Shown: in pieces, positions 1 through 6,856 of the stretch | How the letters are laid out: each line of letters begins with the position of its first letter | Numbering within the stretch: the stretch's first letter is position 1 | Assembly (NCBI GenBank): GCA_002430925.1 | Contig: DJDD01000039.1 | Location: 1 to 6,867, forward strand | Length of the DNA stretch: 6,867 nt | Origin: Flavobacteriales bacterium UBA5933 | GTDB lineage: Bacteria > Bacteroidota > Bacteroidia > Flavobacteriales > Weeksellaceae | Direction: 5' to 3' | Translations under genes and position numbers: made by a program | The notes under the pieces: generated by a model | What the model was told of the DNA's origin: nothing | Seen by the model: the letters and a program-made list of their open reading frames with translations, nothing else | The model's database searches: none

Positions 1-385
1 CTTTTTTAGCTCTATCTAAAATATCATATCCTTCTCGGAATAAAGCTAAAATCTTTTCACTAGGTAAGTCGCCCTCTACTTCGTAGAATTTCTTTTCGCC
101 ATAGGCAACATAAACCAAATGAAAGTGAGAAGGGATTGTACTACCTCCTTGTCCTGCTTCTGCTCCATCAAATTGCCATCCTCCAGACTCTTTTCCTGCT
201 TTGGGGACACCTGCTACCCGTTTCCCGAGGCTATCGGTAAAATAACCATAATATACTTCGGCAGGGTAATCTTCTAAAGCTGAAAATGTAACTGCATATC
301 TAAATTTATCTTGTTCCATAGGCTCTGGGGATTTGCATGCTTGTAACAAAATTATGCCACATAGCAGATTGAATAATAATTTCAT
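1..385 (-). CDS. DUF2931-like lipoprotein, candidate immunity protein (partial, 3' end beyond window)
   Basis: I translated this by hand from the ATG at 385. It gives 128 residues and then runs off the left edge, so the C-terminus is missing. The first 17 residues form a lipoprotein signal: basic K2, a hydrophobic stretch, then a lipobox L14-Q15-A16 with C17 as the lipidated cysteine. The mature part has W70 after a GG pair, then an aromatic beta-strand ending in F100-Y101 and a following L107-P108 with a helix. This is the pattern I associate with DUF2931, a family of unknown function common in Bacteroidota. The start codon shares its first base with the stop of the lipase gene (TAATG), which implies translational coupling. 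Lipid anchoring and coupling to a phospholipase effector suggest an immunity protein acting in the periplasm or outer membrane, as known for Tle effector/immunity pairs. The role is inference. Family assignment is moderately sure because only part of the domain is visible. Confidence 0.75.
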   Translation of the reverse strand, partial: MKLLFNLLCGIILLQACKSPEPMEQDKFRYAVTFSALEDYPAEVYYGYFTDSLGKRVAGVPKAGKESGGWQFDGAEAGQGGSTIPSHFHLVYVAYGEKKFYEVEGDLPSEKILALFREGYDILDRAKK

Positions 386-3051
386 TAACGTGTATTTCTT
401 TTTCTATCACTTAGTTTAGGATCATTATACGGGATTCTACTTAGAATATTAGGGTTATCTCTTGTGGAAAAAGAAAACGTAGAATTCCAATGCAAATAGT
501 GGTTTCGCAAGTCTTTTATTATTTTGTTTTCTTTGTCTATTTTGGCATTCAATTCTTCTTGTCCTTTTTTCTGTTGGTTTTTCCACTGCTCCATTTGTAC
601 TGCATTATTCTTATCTGTTCCTGTAAAAGGTAACTCATACACTTCGTATTCTTTGAACTTCAGCGGAGCCCCTCCTTCAAAGGTTTGTTTGCGTAATATC
701 GTTTTCACTTTTTCCATAAACCTTACATTGCCTACTATTTTATTAACCTCAGAGTTCTCATAAAAAGCATAATCTATCAATAAATTAGTAAAATCAAAAT
801 CGGATGATTTTTTTATAATAATTTCTCCCATAATGTGTAGTGGAATATAACTGTATTGGTTACTAAGATGAGGACGTTTTCCCTCTAATTTATTTCCTTT
901 TATAAAAATTTGTTCTTTTTTGAACCATCCTTGGTGAATCAATTCTCGACGGAGAGGTTCTAAACTTATTTGCTCTCCACCTAGATTATCATCTATACGA
1001 GTTGGATTATTGCCCCAACCTTCTACATAGGACCCACCAACATCCGAATGTACACCTGGGTAAGATATTTCTAAACCTCCTTTAATACCACTATCGGGCG
1101 ATGTTTTGTTTACTGAAGAAATTTTTACTAAACTAAAATTCATTCTATGTTCATCATCTGCTACCATGTGTACCACATAGTTTGCTTTGTTTACATTTTT
1201 TAACCCTAAATCTTCTATGTCATTGTCCTGAAATAAGCCATGGTGAGGTACTGTATCATAAATTCCTACAAACCGAACATTTACTTTGGTATGTATATTC
1301 AATAAATCCATTTCTTGTAATAGCATGCCTAGGTAACCATACTCTGGCATTAGTTGTTTCCCATACTTTATACCGATTTCGTGACCAAATGCATCTTCTA
1401 CATAGCGTCCTAATTTAGAATCCATGGTTTTTGGCAAGTAAGACGAATGTTTTACCACATGCACAAAATGACAAGCAGCGGCAGCACCACGGCTAAAACC
1501 AAAAACATCAAACGTTATGGTTCCTAAATATTCATCATCTTGTAAATTTTTAGAAATATATTTCACAATGTCATCTATCGACTTTCTTACTTTATCTTTT
1601 ATTCCTGCGTTTCCCATTCCAAAAGCTGGACCTTGTATCGTATCATCTTTTTTATAATCTTCGGCTCTTAGGTCTGCTCCTTGTTCTACTGGTGCTGTAT
1701 GTGAACCTATCCCTTCGGTATAAACTTTAAAAATTTTATTCGTCCTACTATTTTTATAACTCTTAAAAAGACGTGCAGGATTAGACAAGTCATTCTCGTA
1801 GCTGGCTTCTCCTTCTTCTGGGTTTTTATAGACTTTTTCTTTTGAAAGTTTTTTGTATACTACTTCGGCTTCTCCATATGTAAGTGCTAAACCTGTTTTT
1901 GCTACTTTTTTTCGATTAGAATTATAAAAAGGATTTAATTTTTCTTGTCTTTTTTCTTCTATAAACTGTCTCAATTCTGCATTATACATATTATTTAATG
2001 TTCCATCGAGAAAAACACCAAATGTAAAATTTACTTTATCTTCGGGATTTTTACTAGATTCATTTTCTTGGTCTTCAACCAAAACTGGGTTGTTTGTTAT
2101 TTTGGAAGCATCATTGTCATCATCGTATACAATTCCTTTAGTTCTTACTTTCAAAAAAGGGAAAGTTCCTATTTTAGCTATTGGAAGTTTTTCTTCGTTC
2201 TGGTAGACTTTTACATAAAGATCTAAATCTGTATTTCCTAAAAAAGTTCTTACCAAAGTTTCCCAATAATCATCAATCTTTACTTCTATAACAACTTTTT
2301 GTACAAAGGTTTTCGTTACTTCATCATCAATTAATTCTCCAGAAATACATTTTTCACCTACTTCAAAAGGAGAAGCTTCTATTATTTTCACTTTTCTTAT
2401 AAAAGACCATCTATCACTAATGTTAAGTAATTTAGATTGATTTTCTTTGTTATATAATTTCACTTCTATCTTTTGTCCATAAAGGTCTTTTGTATAAATA
2501 TGTAGTAAAACTACCGAACCATATTTTACAGTATCATCATTCGTCAATGGATTATAATTATAATCTGTCCATTCTGTTCGAATAACAGTTGGTTCTTGCA
2601 ATGCTTTTATATAAATCCCTGTATCTCCATTTGGTTTTTCGTCTGGGTGAAAAGCTTCTATATAGACCAATCCTCCTCCAAAAAATAATGGAGAAAGATA
2701 AAAGGTTTTTGTACCTCCCTCATCCAAGCCGAAACTCTTACTCGAATTGTGAGTATAAGAAGATTTAGAAGAAAATGTAGTTGGAGCTGTAGACCAAACC
2801 CAATGTACATCTTTGTACTTATCAAAAATCTTTTTTTGTTGTAATGCAAATTCTATATCAGAATAATGAATACCATTATTTTTCAGTTGATTGATTTCGT
2901 CTTGATATTCCTTTATCGTAACAACTATTTTTACTTTTTCTTGAGAAGAAAATTCTGATGCAGAAAAAGAACTTTTAGGAATCGTAAGTACATTTCCTGA
3001 AAGACCTTCTTGGTAAGAAAGAAGTGTAAGATGTAATTTTTTATTCATCAT
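385..3051 (-). CDS. DUF2235 alpha/beta-hydrolase, Tle1-type phospholipase effector (probable T6SS toxin)
   Basis: The 888-residue product has two parts. Residues about 1-335 are beta-rich and unrecognised, with no signal peptide or membrane helix. They include an aromatic/glycine stretch (about 116-133) and a segment at 178-199 ending in a G-Q-K-I-E-V strand. Residues about 340-790 match the DUF2235 hydrolase fold: an opening F347-L348-D349-G350-T351 motif, the nucleophile elbow G518-F-S520-R-G522, an acid candidate D599 in a Y-D-T motif, and a histidine candidate H668 in P-G-V-H-S-D, followed by V-G-G. In the Tle1 family this Ser-Asp-His set hydrolyses glycerophospholipid acyl chains. A lysine-rich coiled-coil-like helix (about 820-850) precedes an aromatic/arginine tail. 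The total length is close to large Tle1 proteins. There are two tandem ATGs (3051 and 3048). The first is 1 nt after the PAAR stop and is used here, but the second is equally possible. Catalysis is well supported. Delivery by a T6SS is inferred from the adjacent PAAR-like gene. Confidence 0.9.
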   Translation of the reverse strand: MMNKKLHLTLLSYQEGLSGNVLTIPKSSFSASEFSSQEKVKIVVTIKEYQDEINQLKNNGIHYSDIEFALQQKKIFDKYKDVHWVWSTAPTTFSSKSSYTHNSSKSFGLDEGGTKTFYLSPLFFGGGLVYIEAFHPDEKPNGDTGIYIKALQEPTVIRTEWTDYNYNPLTNDDTVKYGSVVLLHIYTKDLYGQKIEVKLYNKENQSKLLNISDRWSFIRKVKIIEASPFEVGEKCISGELIDDEVTKTFVQKVVIEVKIDDYWETLVRTFLGNTDLDLYVKVYQNEEKLPIAKIGTFPFLKVRTKGIVYDDDNDASKITNNPVLVEDQENESSKNPEDKVNFTFGVFLDGTLNNMYNAELRQFIEEKRQEKLNPFYNSNRKKVAKTGLALTYGEAEVVYKKLSKEKVYKNPEEGEASYENDLSNPARLFKSYKNSRTNKIFKVYTEGIGSHTAPVEQGADLRAEDYKKDDTIQGPAFGMGNAGIKDKVRKSIDDIVKYISKNLQDDEYLGTITFDVFGFSRGAAAACHFVHVVKHSSYLPKTMDSKLGRYVEDAFGHEIGIKYGKQLMPEYGYLGMLLQEMDLLNIHTKVNVRFVGIYDTVPHHGLFQDNDIEDLGLKNVNKANYVVHMVADDEHRMNFSLVKISSVNKTSPDSGIKGGLEISYPGVHSDVGGSYVEGWGNNPTRIDDNLGGEQISLEPLRRELIHQGWFKKEQIFIKGNKLEGKRPHLSNQYSYIPLHIMGEIIIKKSSDFDFTNLLIDYAFYENSEVNKIVGNVRFMEKVKTILRKQTFEGGAPLKFKEYEVYELPFTGTDKNNAVQMEQWKNQQKKGQEELNAKIDKENKIIKDLRNHYLHWNSTFSFSTRDNPNILSRIPYNDPKLSDRKRNTR

Positions 3052-3052
3052 A

Positions 3053-3517
3053 TTAATCTTTTATATTTAATATTACATCATCATTCTGAAAATCAATAAA
3101 TGGAAATAACTCATTAAGTATTTCTGGGTTTGCATTTTTAAAATTTTGCTGAGATAATTCTGCTACTTGCCCATGATTCGTGATACGAATACAATCTTTA
3201 CCACCAATAATACAAGTTGCTTTACTATCTTCTAACAAAGGATGTCCTTGGTTTTGTTGTATCGTTATTTTTTTATAATATCCCGACCATTCTATAACCG
3301 AAACTTTACAAGGTTTATTATTTAATTTAGAATAATTACCAAACATATTTTTTTCGAAAGGTTGCCCTATTTCTTTATGTGTTACGGCTAATTTATTTTT
3401 AGCATCTTTATCATTTATATAATATTTACTTTGTGTTTTAACTTTTAAAATATCAGATAATTTACCAAAATTACACTGACAAGTAGCTCCTTGACAAACA
3501 ATATGCTTTGATTCCAT
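3053..3517 (-). CDS. PAAR-like spike-tip protein, DUF4280 family
   Basis: The 154-residue protein covers a complete DUF4280 domain with little else. The visible pattern is an N-terminal C8-Q-G-A then C13-x-C15, an L-K-V strand, a central F59-G60 followed by a K-P-C70, an aromatic W77-S-G-Y-Y, then S98-K-A-T-C102 with G-G-K-D-C109 and a final N-H-G-Q (114-117). DUF4280 proteins are PAAR-like: they sit on the VgrG trimer as the sharp tip of Bacteroidota T6SS spikes or related contractile particles, and they recruit or carry effectors. The gene ends 1 nt before the lipase gene begins, so the two are surely co-translated and the lipase is its likely cargo. An acidic tail of about 15 residues at the C-terminus may contact the cargo; that is a guess. 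The ATG is preceded by an A-rich stretch rather than a Shine-Dalgarno, as is usual in this phylum. Confidence 0.88.
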   Translation of the reverse strand: MESKHIVCQGATCQCNFGKLSDILKVKTQSKYYINDKDAKNKLAVTHKEIGQPFEKNMFGNYSKLNNKPCKVSVIEWSGYYKKITIQQNQGHPLLEDSKATCIIGGKDCIRITNHGQVAELSQQNFKNANPEILNELFPFIDFQNDDVILNIKD

Positions 3518-3563
3518 TTTTTTAAATTTTAGGTTGGTTGTATAATAGTTTTAAACTAATGAA

Positions 3564-4508
3564 TTAAAAACTATACATTTCAAAATCAATACCGTAATTA
3601 ATTTTATTTAGTTTAGTTGAAAAATTTCCAACAATAGAAAAAATCTCATTGGTTTCTTTATTCAATTTATATACAATATCTAATTGACCAGTTTCTGATT
3701 TATCTTTTCCTTTGATTCGAAGGACTTTTTTATTATTTATAAAAACTTTTTCCAACTTAAAATCAATACTATAAGAAATAAAATCATTAAGCGCAGAAAA
3801 ATAAATATCGCAATAACCTTTATTTTTATATTCTAAATAATTTCTATAAATGGGAGAAAAATAAAGTTGAAAAAATAGATTCTGATATAAACTCTTTTTA
3901 TTCTCATCAAGGTTTAAAAATATATGATTCATTTTATTAATCATGTCCTCAACAATAACTCCTTTATAATAAGAAGCTAATTCTGGCTGAACTTCATTTT
4001 TCCACTTGATTAAGATATCTTTTTTATTTAATACTTTAGTAAAACTACCAAACTCATTTATAGACAATTGTAATGGATACAGCACATTACTTGCTTTTTC
4101 TACAAGCTGTTCTACTAATAAATCTGGTATTTTATCATTCAAATATGATTTACCCTTATTTATTTCAACAACATTTCCATCACGAAGTATGTCTACTTCA
4201 AAATGAATCTTTACATTTTGTGGAGAATAATTTATGATGACACCATACTTGGTTATTAGTTTATCTGAAGGTAAAGTAAGTTTAGTGTTTAATAATTGCT
4301 GGTCCAACCATTTTGAATAAATATCTTTAGACAAATAAAGATATTCTAAATAGATAAATTCATTTCCAAAAATATATTCTGAAATTGAACAATTAGAATT
4401 GTGAAAGTCTCTTAATTCTTCTTTGTCTATATTATACTTTTTAGCTTGTTCAACTAAATCAAATGATGATGGAATTTTAATTTTTACATAATCAATTTCA
4501 TTTTTCAT
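3564..4508 (-). CDS. Uncharacterised protein with LysM-like N-terminus, candidate effector-loading adaptor
   Basis: I do not recognise a named family over the full 314 residues. Residues about 7-60 resemble a divergent LysM: a beta strand, then D17-L-x-x-x-A-K-K-Y-N with I27-D-K-E-E-L32, a following N at 37-39, and a closing strand Y53-L-E-Y-L. The usual G-D-T and I-P signatures are absent. The middle (about 85-160) is beta-rich. Residues 165-225 are helical, with a K-W (168-169), a K-G (182-183) and an aromatic F-F-x-x-Y-F-S-P-I-Y run ending at Y221. The end returns to beta strands. There is no signal peptide or membrane helix, so it is probably cytoplasmic. It lies 46 nt upstream of the PAAR-like gene on the same strand, where T6SS islands often encode adaptors or chaperones. 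From memory, proteins with this LysM-like start and W/F-rich middle recur beside DUF4280 genes in flavobacteria. The role is inference; the gene call is solid. Confidence 0.8.
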   Translation of the reverse strand: MKNEIDYVKIKIPSSFDLVEQAKKYNIDKEELRDFHNSNCSISEYIFGNEFIYLEYLYLSKDIYSKWLDQQLLNTKLTLPSDKLITKYGVIINYSPQNVKIHFEVDILRDGNVVEINKGKSYLNDKIPDLLVEQLVEKASNVLYPLQLSINEFGSFTKVLNKKDILIKWKNEVQPELASYYKGVIVEDMINKMNHIFLNLDENKKSLYQNLFFQLYFSPIYRNYLEYKNKGYCDIYFSALNDFISYSIDFKLEKVFINNKKVLRIKGKDKSETGQLDIVYKLNKETNEIFSIVGNFSTKLNKINYGIDFEMYSF

Positions 4509-4515
4509 AAGGTTA

Positions 4516-4540
4516 TTGTCATAGGTTGTGTCTATAACAA
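4516..4540 (-). repeat. 9-bp inverted repeat overlapping the cassette promoter
   Basis: Arms TTGTTATAG and CTATGACAA (minus strand) flank a 7-nt spacer. Eight positions are Watson-Crick and one would be a U-G pair in RNA. The first arm contains the last three bases of the -7 element and covers the predicted transcription start; the second arm ends 7 nt before the ATG. There is no T-tract, so it is not an intrinsic terminator. It could be an operator for a dimeric repressor. If transcription comes from further upstream, it could instead form a hairpin near the translation start. A chance dyad in AT-rich DNA cannot be excluded. Confidence 0.4.
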
Positions 4541-4545
4541 ATGTA
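4538..4545 (-). promoter_or_regulatory. Flavobacterial -7 promoter element for the injection cassette
   Basis: The minus strand reads TACATTTG, an exact match to the Bacteroidota sigma-A -7 consensus TAnnTTTG. It sits about 30 nt before the start codon at 4508, so transcription would begin near 4530-4533 with a leader of roughly 22-25 nt. No good -33 TTTG is present. The nearest candidate is TTTA at 4572-4569, 23 nt upstream, which is a weak match. If used, this promoter gives the cassette its own transcription, separate from the nitronate monooxygenase gene. Confidence 0.45.
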
Positions 4546-4580
4546 GAATACTTTAATATAAATAGATGTAAATTAAATAC

Positions 4581-5645
4581 TTATTTTATTGTATTTATAT
4601 CTTCAACAAGTTCTAATAAAATATCTTCTGTTGACTTTTCACTAAAATGAGAAATTGATTGTCCTACCCAGATATTGGTAAAATCTGCATTTTTATTTTG
4701 TTTTGCTATTTTACGAAGTGCTGCTGTTAATTTATTTTGATAAGGATAAGGTAAAATATAGTCTGAATTATCTATTGTTGATGTAAAAATATTTTTTATT
4801 CCTCTTGCATATCGACCAGAGAAACTTTTTGTTAAAATAATTTCATCTTCATTGACTTGTTTCAATCGTTCCCTTTCAAAATCATGTAGACCACTTTCTT
4901 TTGAGTTCAATAGCAAACTACCCACTTGTACTGCACTTGCTCCTAATTTTTGTACTGCTACAAATGTTTTCGCATTATAAATTCCACCAGCATAAATAAT
5001 AGGAATATTAACTTGTTCAGAAATTTTAGCTAATAAAGATAATCCTCCTATCTCTGGAATATTCTCTGAAACAAAACTTCCTCTATGCCCTCCTGCTTCC
5101 CAGCCTTGTACACAGATACAATCTATTCCTGCTTTTTCTAATGTTAATGCTTCTTCTAAAGAAGTACAAGTTCCTATTAAAATAGTTCCATTACTTTTTA
5201 ATTTTTGTATACTTACTTCATCTAAATTCCCAAAAGTGAAACTTAGTATTTTACAATCTTCATCTATTATTGCATCTACTTGCTCTTGGTAGCTATTTAC
5301 TTTTATTTCTTCTAGTTTCGGTAGAACTACATCGAGTTGATTTACTTGTGCTAATTGTTCTATAAAAGATTTCGAAAGGTTATATTTTTCTTCTAATTCT
5401 TTTGTTATTTTTGGTAATTGATGAACAAATATATTTACCGCAAAAGTATCATTTGTAAGTTTTTTTGTTTTTAGAATTTCTTCGATAGATTTTTCGGCAT
5501 TCAAATCTCCAAGCGCTAATGAACCTAAACAGTTCGCTTTATTTGCTGCTGCAACCATTTCTGGAGTTGTAACACCAAACATTGGAGCTTGTACAATTGG
5601 ATTTAATTTATTTATTAGTTGTTTGAAATTTATTAAATGTTGCAT
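4581..5645 (-). CDS. Nitronate monooxygenase-like FMN-dependent enzyme (NMO / 2-nitropropane dioxygenase family)
   Basis: The 354-residue TIM-barrel flavoenzyme is complete. Diagnostic segments are N15-P-I-V-Q-A-P-M22 at the first strand, Q180-G-W-E-A-G-G-H187-R-G with the conserved catalytic-type histidine H187, A219-G-G for FMN phosphate binding, an A-V-Q-V-G-S strand (238-243) for the second phosphate site, and S274-F-S-G-R-Y-A-R-G-I near the C-terminus, followed by a P-Y-P motif and a W-V-G-Q motif (326-329). Class I enzymes oxidise alkyl nitronates such as propionate 3-nitronate to the oxo-acid and nitrite, which detoxifies them. The cytoplasmic relative FabK shares the E-A-G-G-H core, but the Q-G start, the R after H, and the tail motifs favour NMO. 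The true substrate is unproven. The gene lies on the same strand as the injection cassette, 72 nt upstream of it. It looks like a metabolic neighbour, and a promoter-like element lies in between. The start is set by the short distance to the first conserved strand. Confidence 0.92.
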   Translation of the reverse strand: MQHLINFKQLINKLNPIVQAPMFGVTTPEMVAAANKANCLGSLALGDLNAEKSIEEILKTKKLTNDTFAVNIFVHQLPKITKELEEKYNLSKSFIEQLAQVNQLDVVLPKLEEIKVNSYQEQVDAIIDEDCKILSFTFGNLDEVSIQKLKSNGTILIGTCTSLEEALTLEKAGIDCICVQGWEAGGHRGSFVSENIPEIGGLSLLAKISEQVNIPIIYAGGIYNAKTFVAVQKLGASAVQVGSLLLNSKESGLHDFERERLKQVNEDEIILTKSFSGRYARGIKNIFTSTIDNSDYILPYPYQNKLTAALRKIAKQNKNADFTNIWVGQSISHFSEKSTEDILLELVEDINTIK

Positions 5646-5755
5646 AAAACATAATTTTATTTACAATTCCCAAATTACAATTTTTAAAGAACTTAACTTT
5701 TTTATTTTATTCTGAAAAATATCATAGTGTGAGATTATATTGCCTTACAATAAAG

Positions 5756-5763
5756 TAACTTTA
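5756..5763 (+). promoter_or_regulatory. Possible -7 element for the divergent membrane-protein gene
   Basis: TAACTTTA differs from TAnnTTTG only at the last base and lies 22 nt before the ATG at 5786. A TTG at 5740-5742 is upstream, but its 13-nt spacing is too short for a standard -33 element. This is a weak call, made because it is the best match on the plus strand in the 140-nt divergent gap (5646-5785). On the minus strand of the same gap, the best candidate for the nitronate monooxygenase gene is an imperfect TAATTTG near 5672-5678, which I do not annotate separately. Confidence 0.22.
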
Positions 5764-5785
5764 CAGAATAAATTTTATTAATTCG

Positions 5786-6856
5786 ATGGATGAATACATC
5801 AATTCAGAAAATGTAGAAGTAAAATATTCTACAATTAAACTATTCACAAGAATTTTAAGTTATGCTTTTTTCTTTATTATAGGAGCTTATATTCTATCAG
5901 TTGAAATAAATTATAATGAAATAAAAGACTTTAATAGAAAATATGTTTTTTTATTCGCTTTATCTACATACTTAATCGTTGTAAGTATAAATAAAATAAT
6001 ATCTAATTTAAAAAATATTAATAATAAAATTATTTTTACAAAAGACGGTATAACCGTTAATAATACTTTTTATAATTGGAGTAAAATAACTTTTCCTAAC
6101 ATTATATCTAAAGAAAAATATACTAGTAAATATGGTATAAAATATAATAGTGATTATTTAACTTTTAAACATAATAAACAAAAAATTGAGATAGAAATAG
6201 ATGAATATAAAACCAATAAAAAGAAGTTGACAGCTATACTTTATTCTTTTAAAAAACAAAAAACATCAATTCATAAAAATATTTTTAATGAATTACCTAC
6301 ATTTAGAGAATATATAAAAAAAGATAAAAAAATAGGAAATGAAATTCTTGCTTTATGTAAAAACAACAAAGAAGAATTAAAATATTTCTGTCAATCAAAA
6401 AATTCTGATTTAGAAACAATTGAGCTTATTTATTATTTACTTTCTGAAGATTACGCAGAATGGAATGAGTTTTTAATCTCTGAATTTAAAAGAATTTTTG
6501 AGTTATCAATTGAAGAAAATGAATCTGATAAATTTTTACCTCTTTTAGAATCTATAATTCCAGATGATATTTCTTCTAATAACGAAATCATTTATTTTTT
6601 ATCTAATAAATTAAAAACAAAAAATATACAAAGTCAATCACTTGTATTCGATGTAATTAATGATTGGATAGATTCTGATTCTATAAATAATTATACTGAA
6701 ATTATTCAAGAAGTAAAATATTTAAGCAGGGATAATAATTGGTTAATAAGAGTAAAAGCTAATCAATTTTTGCATACACACAATTTACCATATAAAAATA
6801 ATTGGTTAGATAGCTTAAAATATAAATGCTATAAGATTCATAATATTTTTAAATAA
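5786..6856 (+). CDS. Hypothetical membrane protein: two TM helices, PH-like (YcxB-like) segment, helical C-terminal region
   Basis: I do not recognise a named family for this 356-residue protein. Two hydrophobic helices (about 21-39 and 52-71) form a hairpin. The short linker (about 40-51) carries acidic and basic residues and would face the periplasm if both termini are cytoplasmic. Residues about 80-156 are beta-rich: a T85-K-D-G-I strand turn, a Y96-N-W98 and I101 pair, then lysine-rich strands and a closing helix. This resembles the bacterial PH-like domain of YcxB-like proteins. Residues 160-340 are helical and rich in Asn, Glu and Lys. They end in a HEAT-like helix pair around W319 and R322-V-K-A, so a protein-interaction scaffold is plausible. 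It is transcribed away from the nitronate monooxygenase gene with a 140-nt gap. Composition is extremely AT-rich, about 18% GC by hand count over 6001-6240. No evidence ties it to the toxin cassette. Confidence 0.8.
   Translation: MDEYINSENVEVKYSTIKLFTRILSYAFFFIIGAYILSVEINYNEIKDFNRKYVFLFALSTYLIVVSINKIISNLKNINNKIIFTKDGITVNNTFYNWSKITFPNIISKEKYTSKYGIKYNSDYLTFKHNKQKIEIEIDEYKTNKKKLTAILYSFKKQKTSIHKNIFNELPTFREYIKKDKKIGNEILALCKNNKEELKYFCQSKNSDLETIELIYYLLSEDYAEWNEFLISEFKRIFELSIEENESDKFLPLLESIIPDDISSNNEIIYFLSNKLKTKNIQSQSLVFDVINDWIDSDSINNYTEIIQEVKYLSRDNNWLIRVKANQFLHTHNLPYKNNWLDSLKYKCYKIHNIFK

Noticed and set aside
524..763. Plus-strand open frame of 79 codons
   Set aside because: It lies wholly inside the conserved lipase gene on the opposite strand and has a low-complexity Cys/Phe/Ser-rich product with no family signature.
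1182..1418. Plus-strand open frame of 78 codons
   Set aside because: It is antisense to the catalytic part of the lipase, and no recognisable domain or start context supports it.
2658..2849. Minus-strand open frame of 63 codons
   Set aside because: It is an out-of-frame shadow inside the lipase N-terminal region; the in-frame reading is continuous through it.
3546..3558. Short palindrome TAGTTT-T-AAACTA between the LysM-like and PAAR-like genes, considered as a terminator
   Set aside because: Only five pairs are possible with a usable loop, all but one AT-rich. A terminator here would split genes that appear to be one operon.
4006..4206. Plus-strand open frame of 66 codons
   Set aside because: It is antisense to the LysM-like gene, with a product rich in Ser/Thr/Phe as expected from complementing an AT-rich gene.
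4581..5645. FabK-type enoyl-ACP reductase as the identity of the flavoenzyme
   Set aside because: The shared E-A-G-G-H core allows it, but Q-G before and R-G after the core, the S-G-R-x-A-R-G motif and the W-V-G-Q tail fit class I nitronate monooxygenases better.
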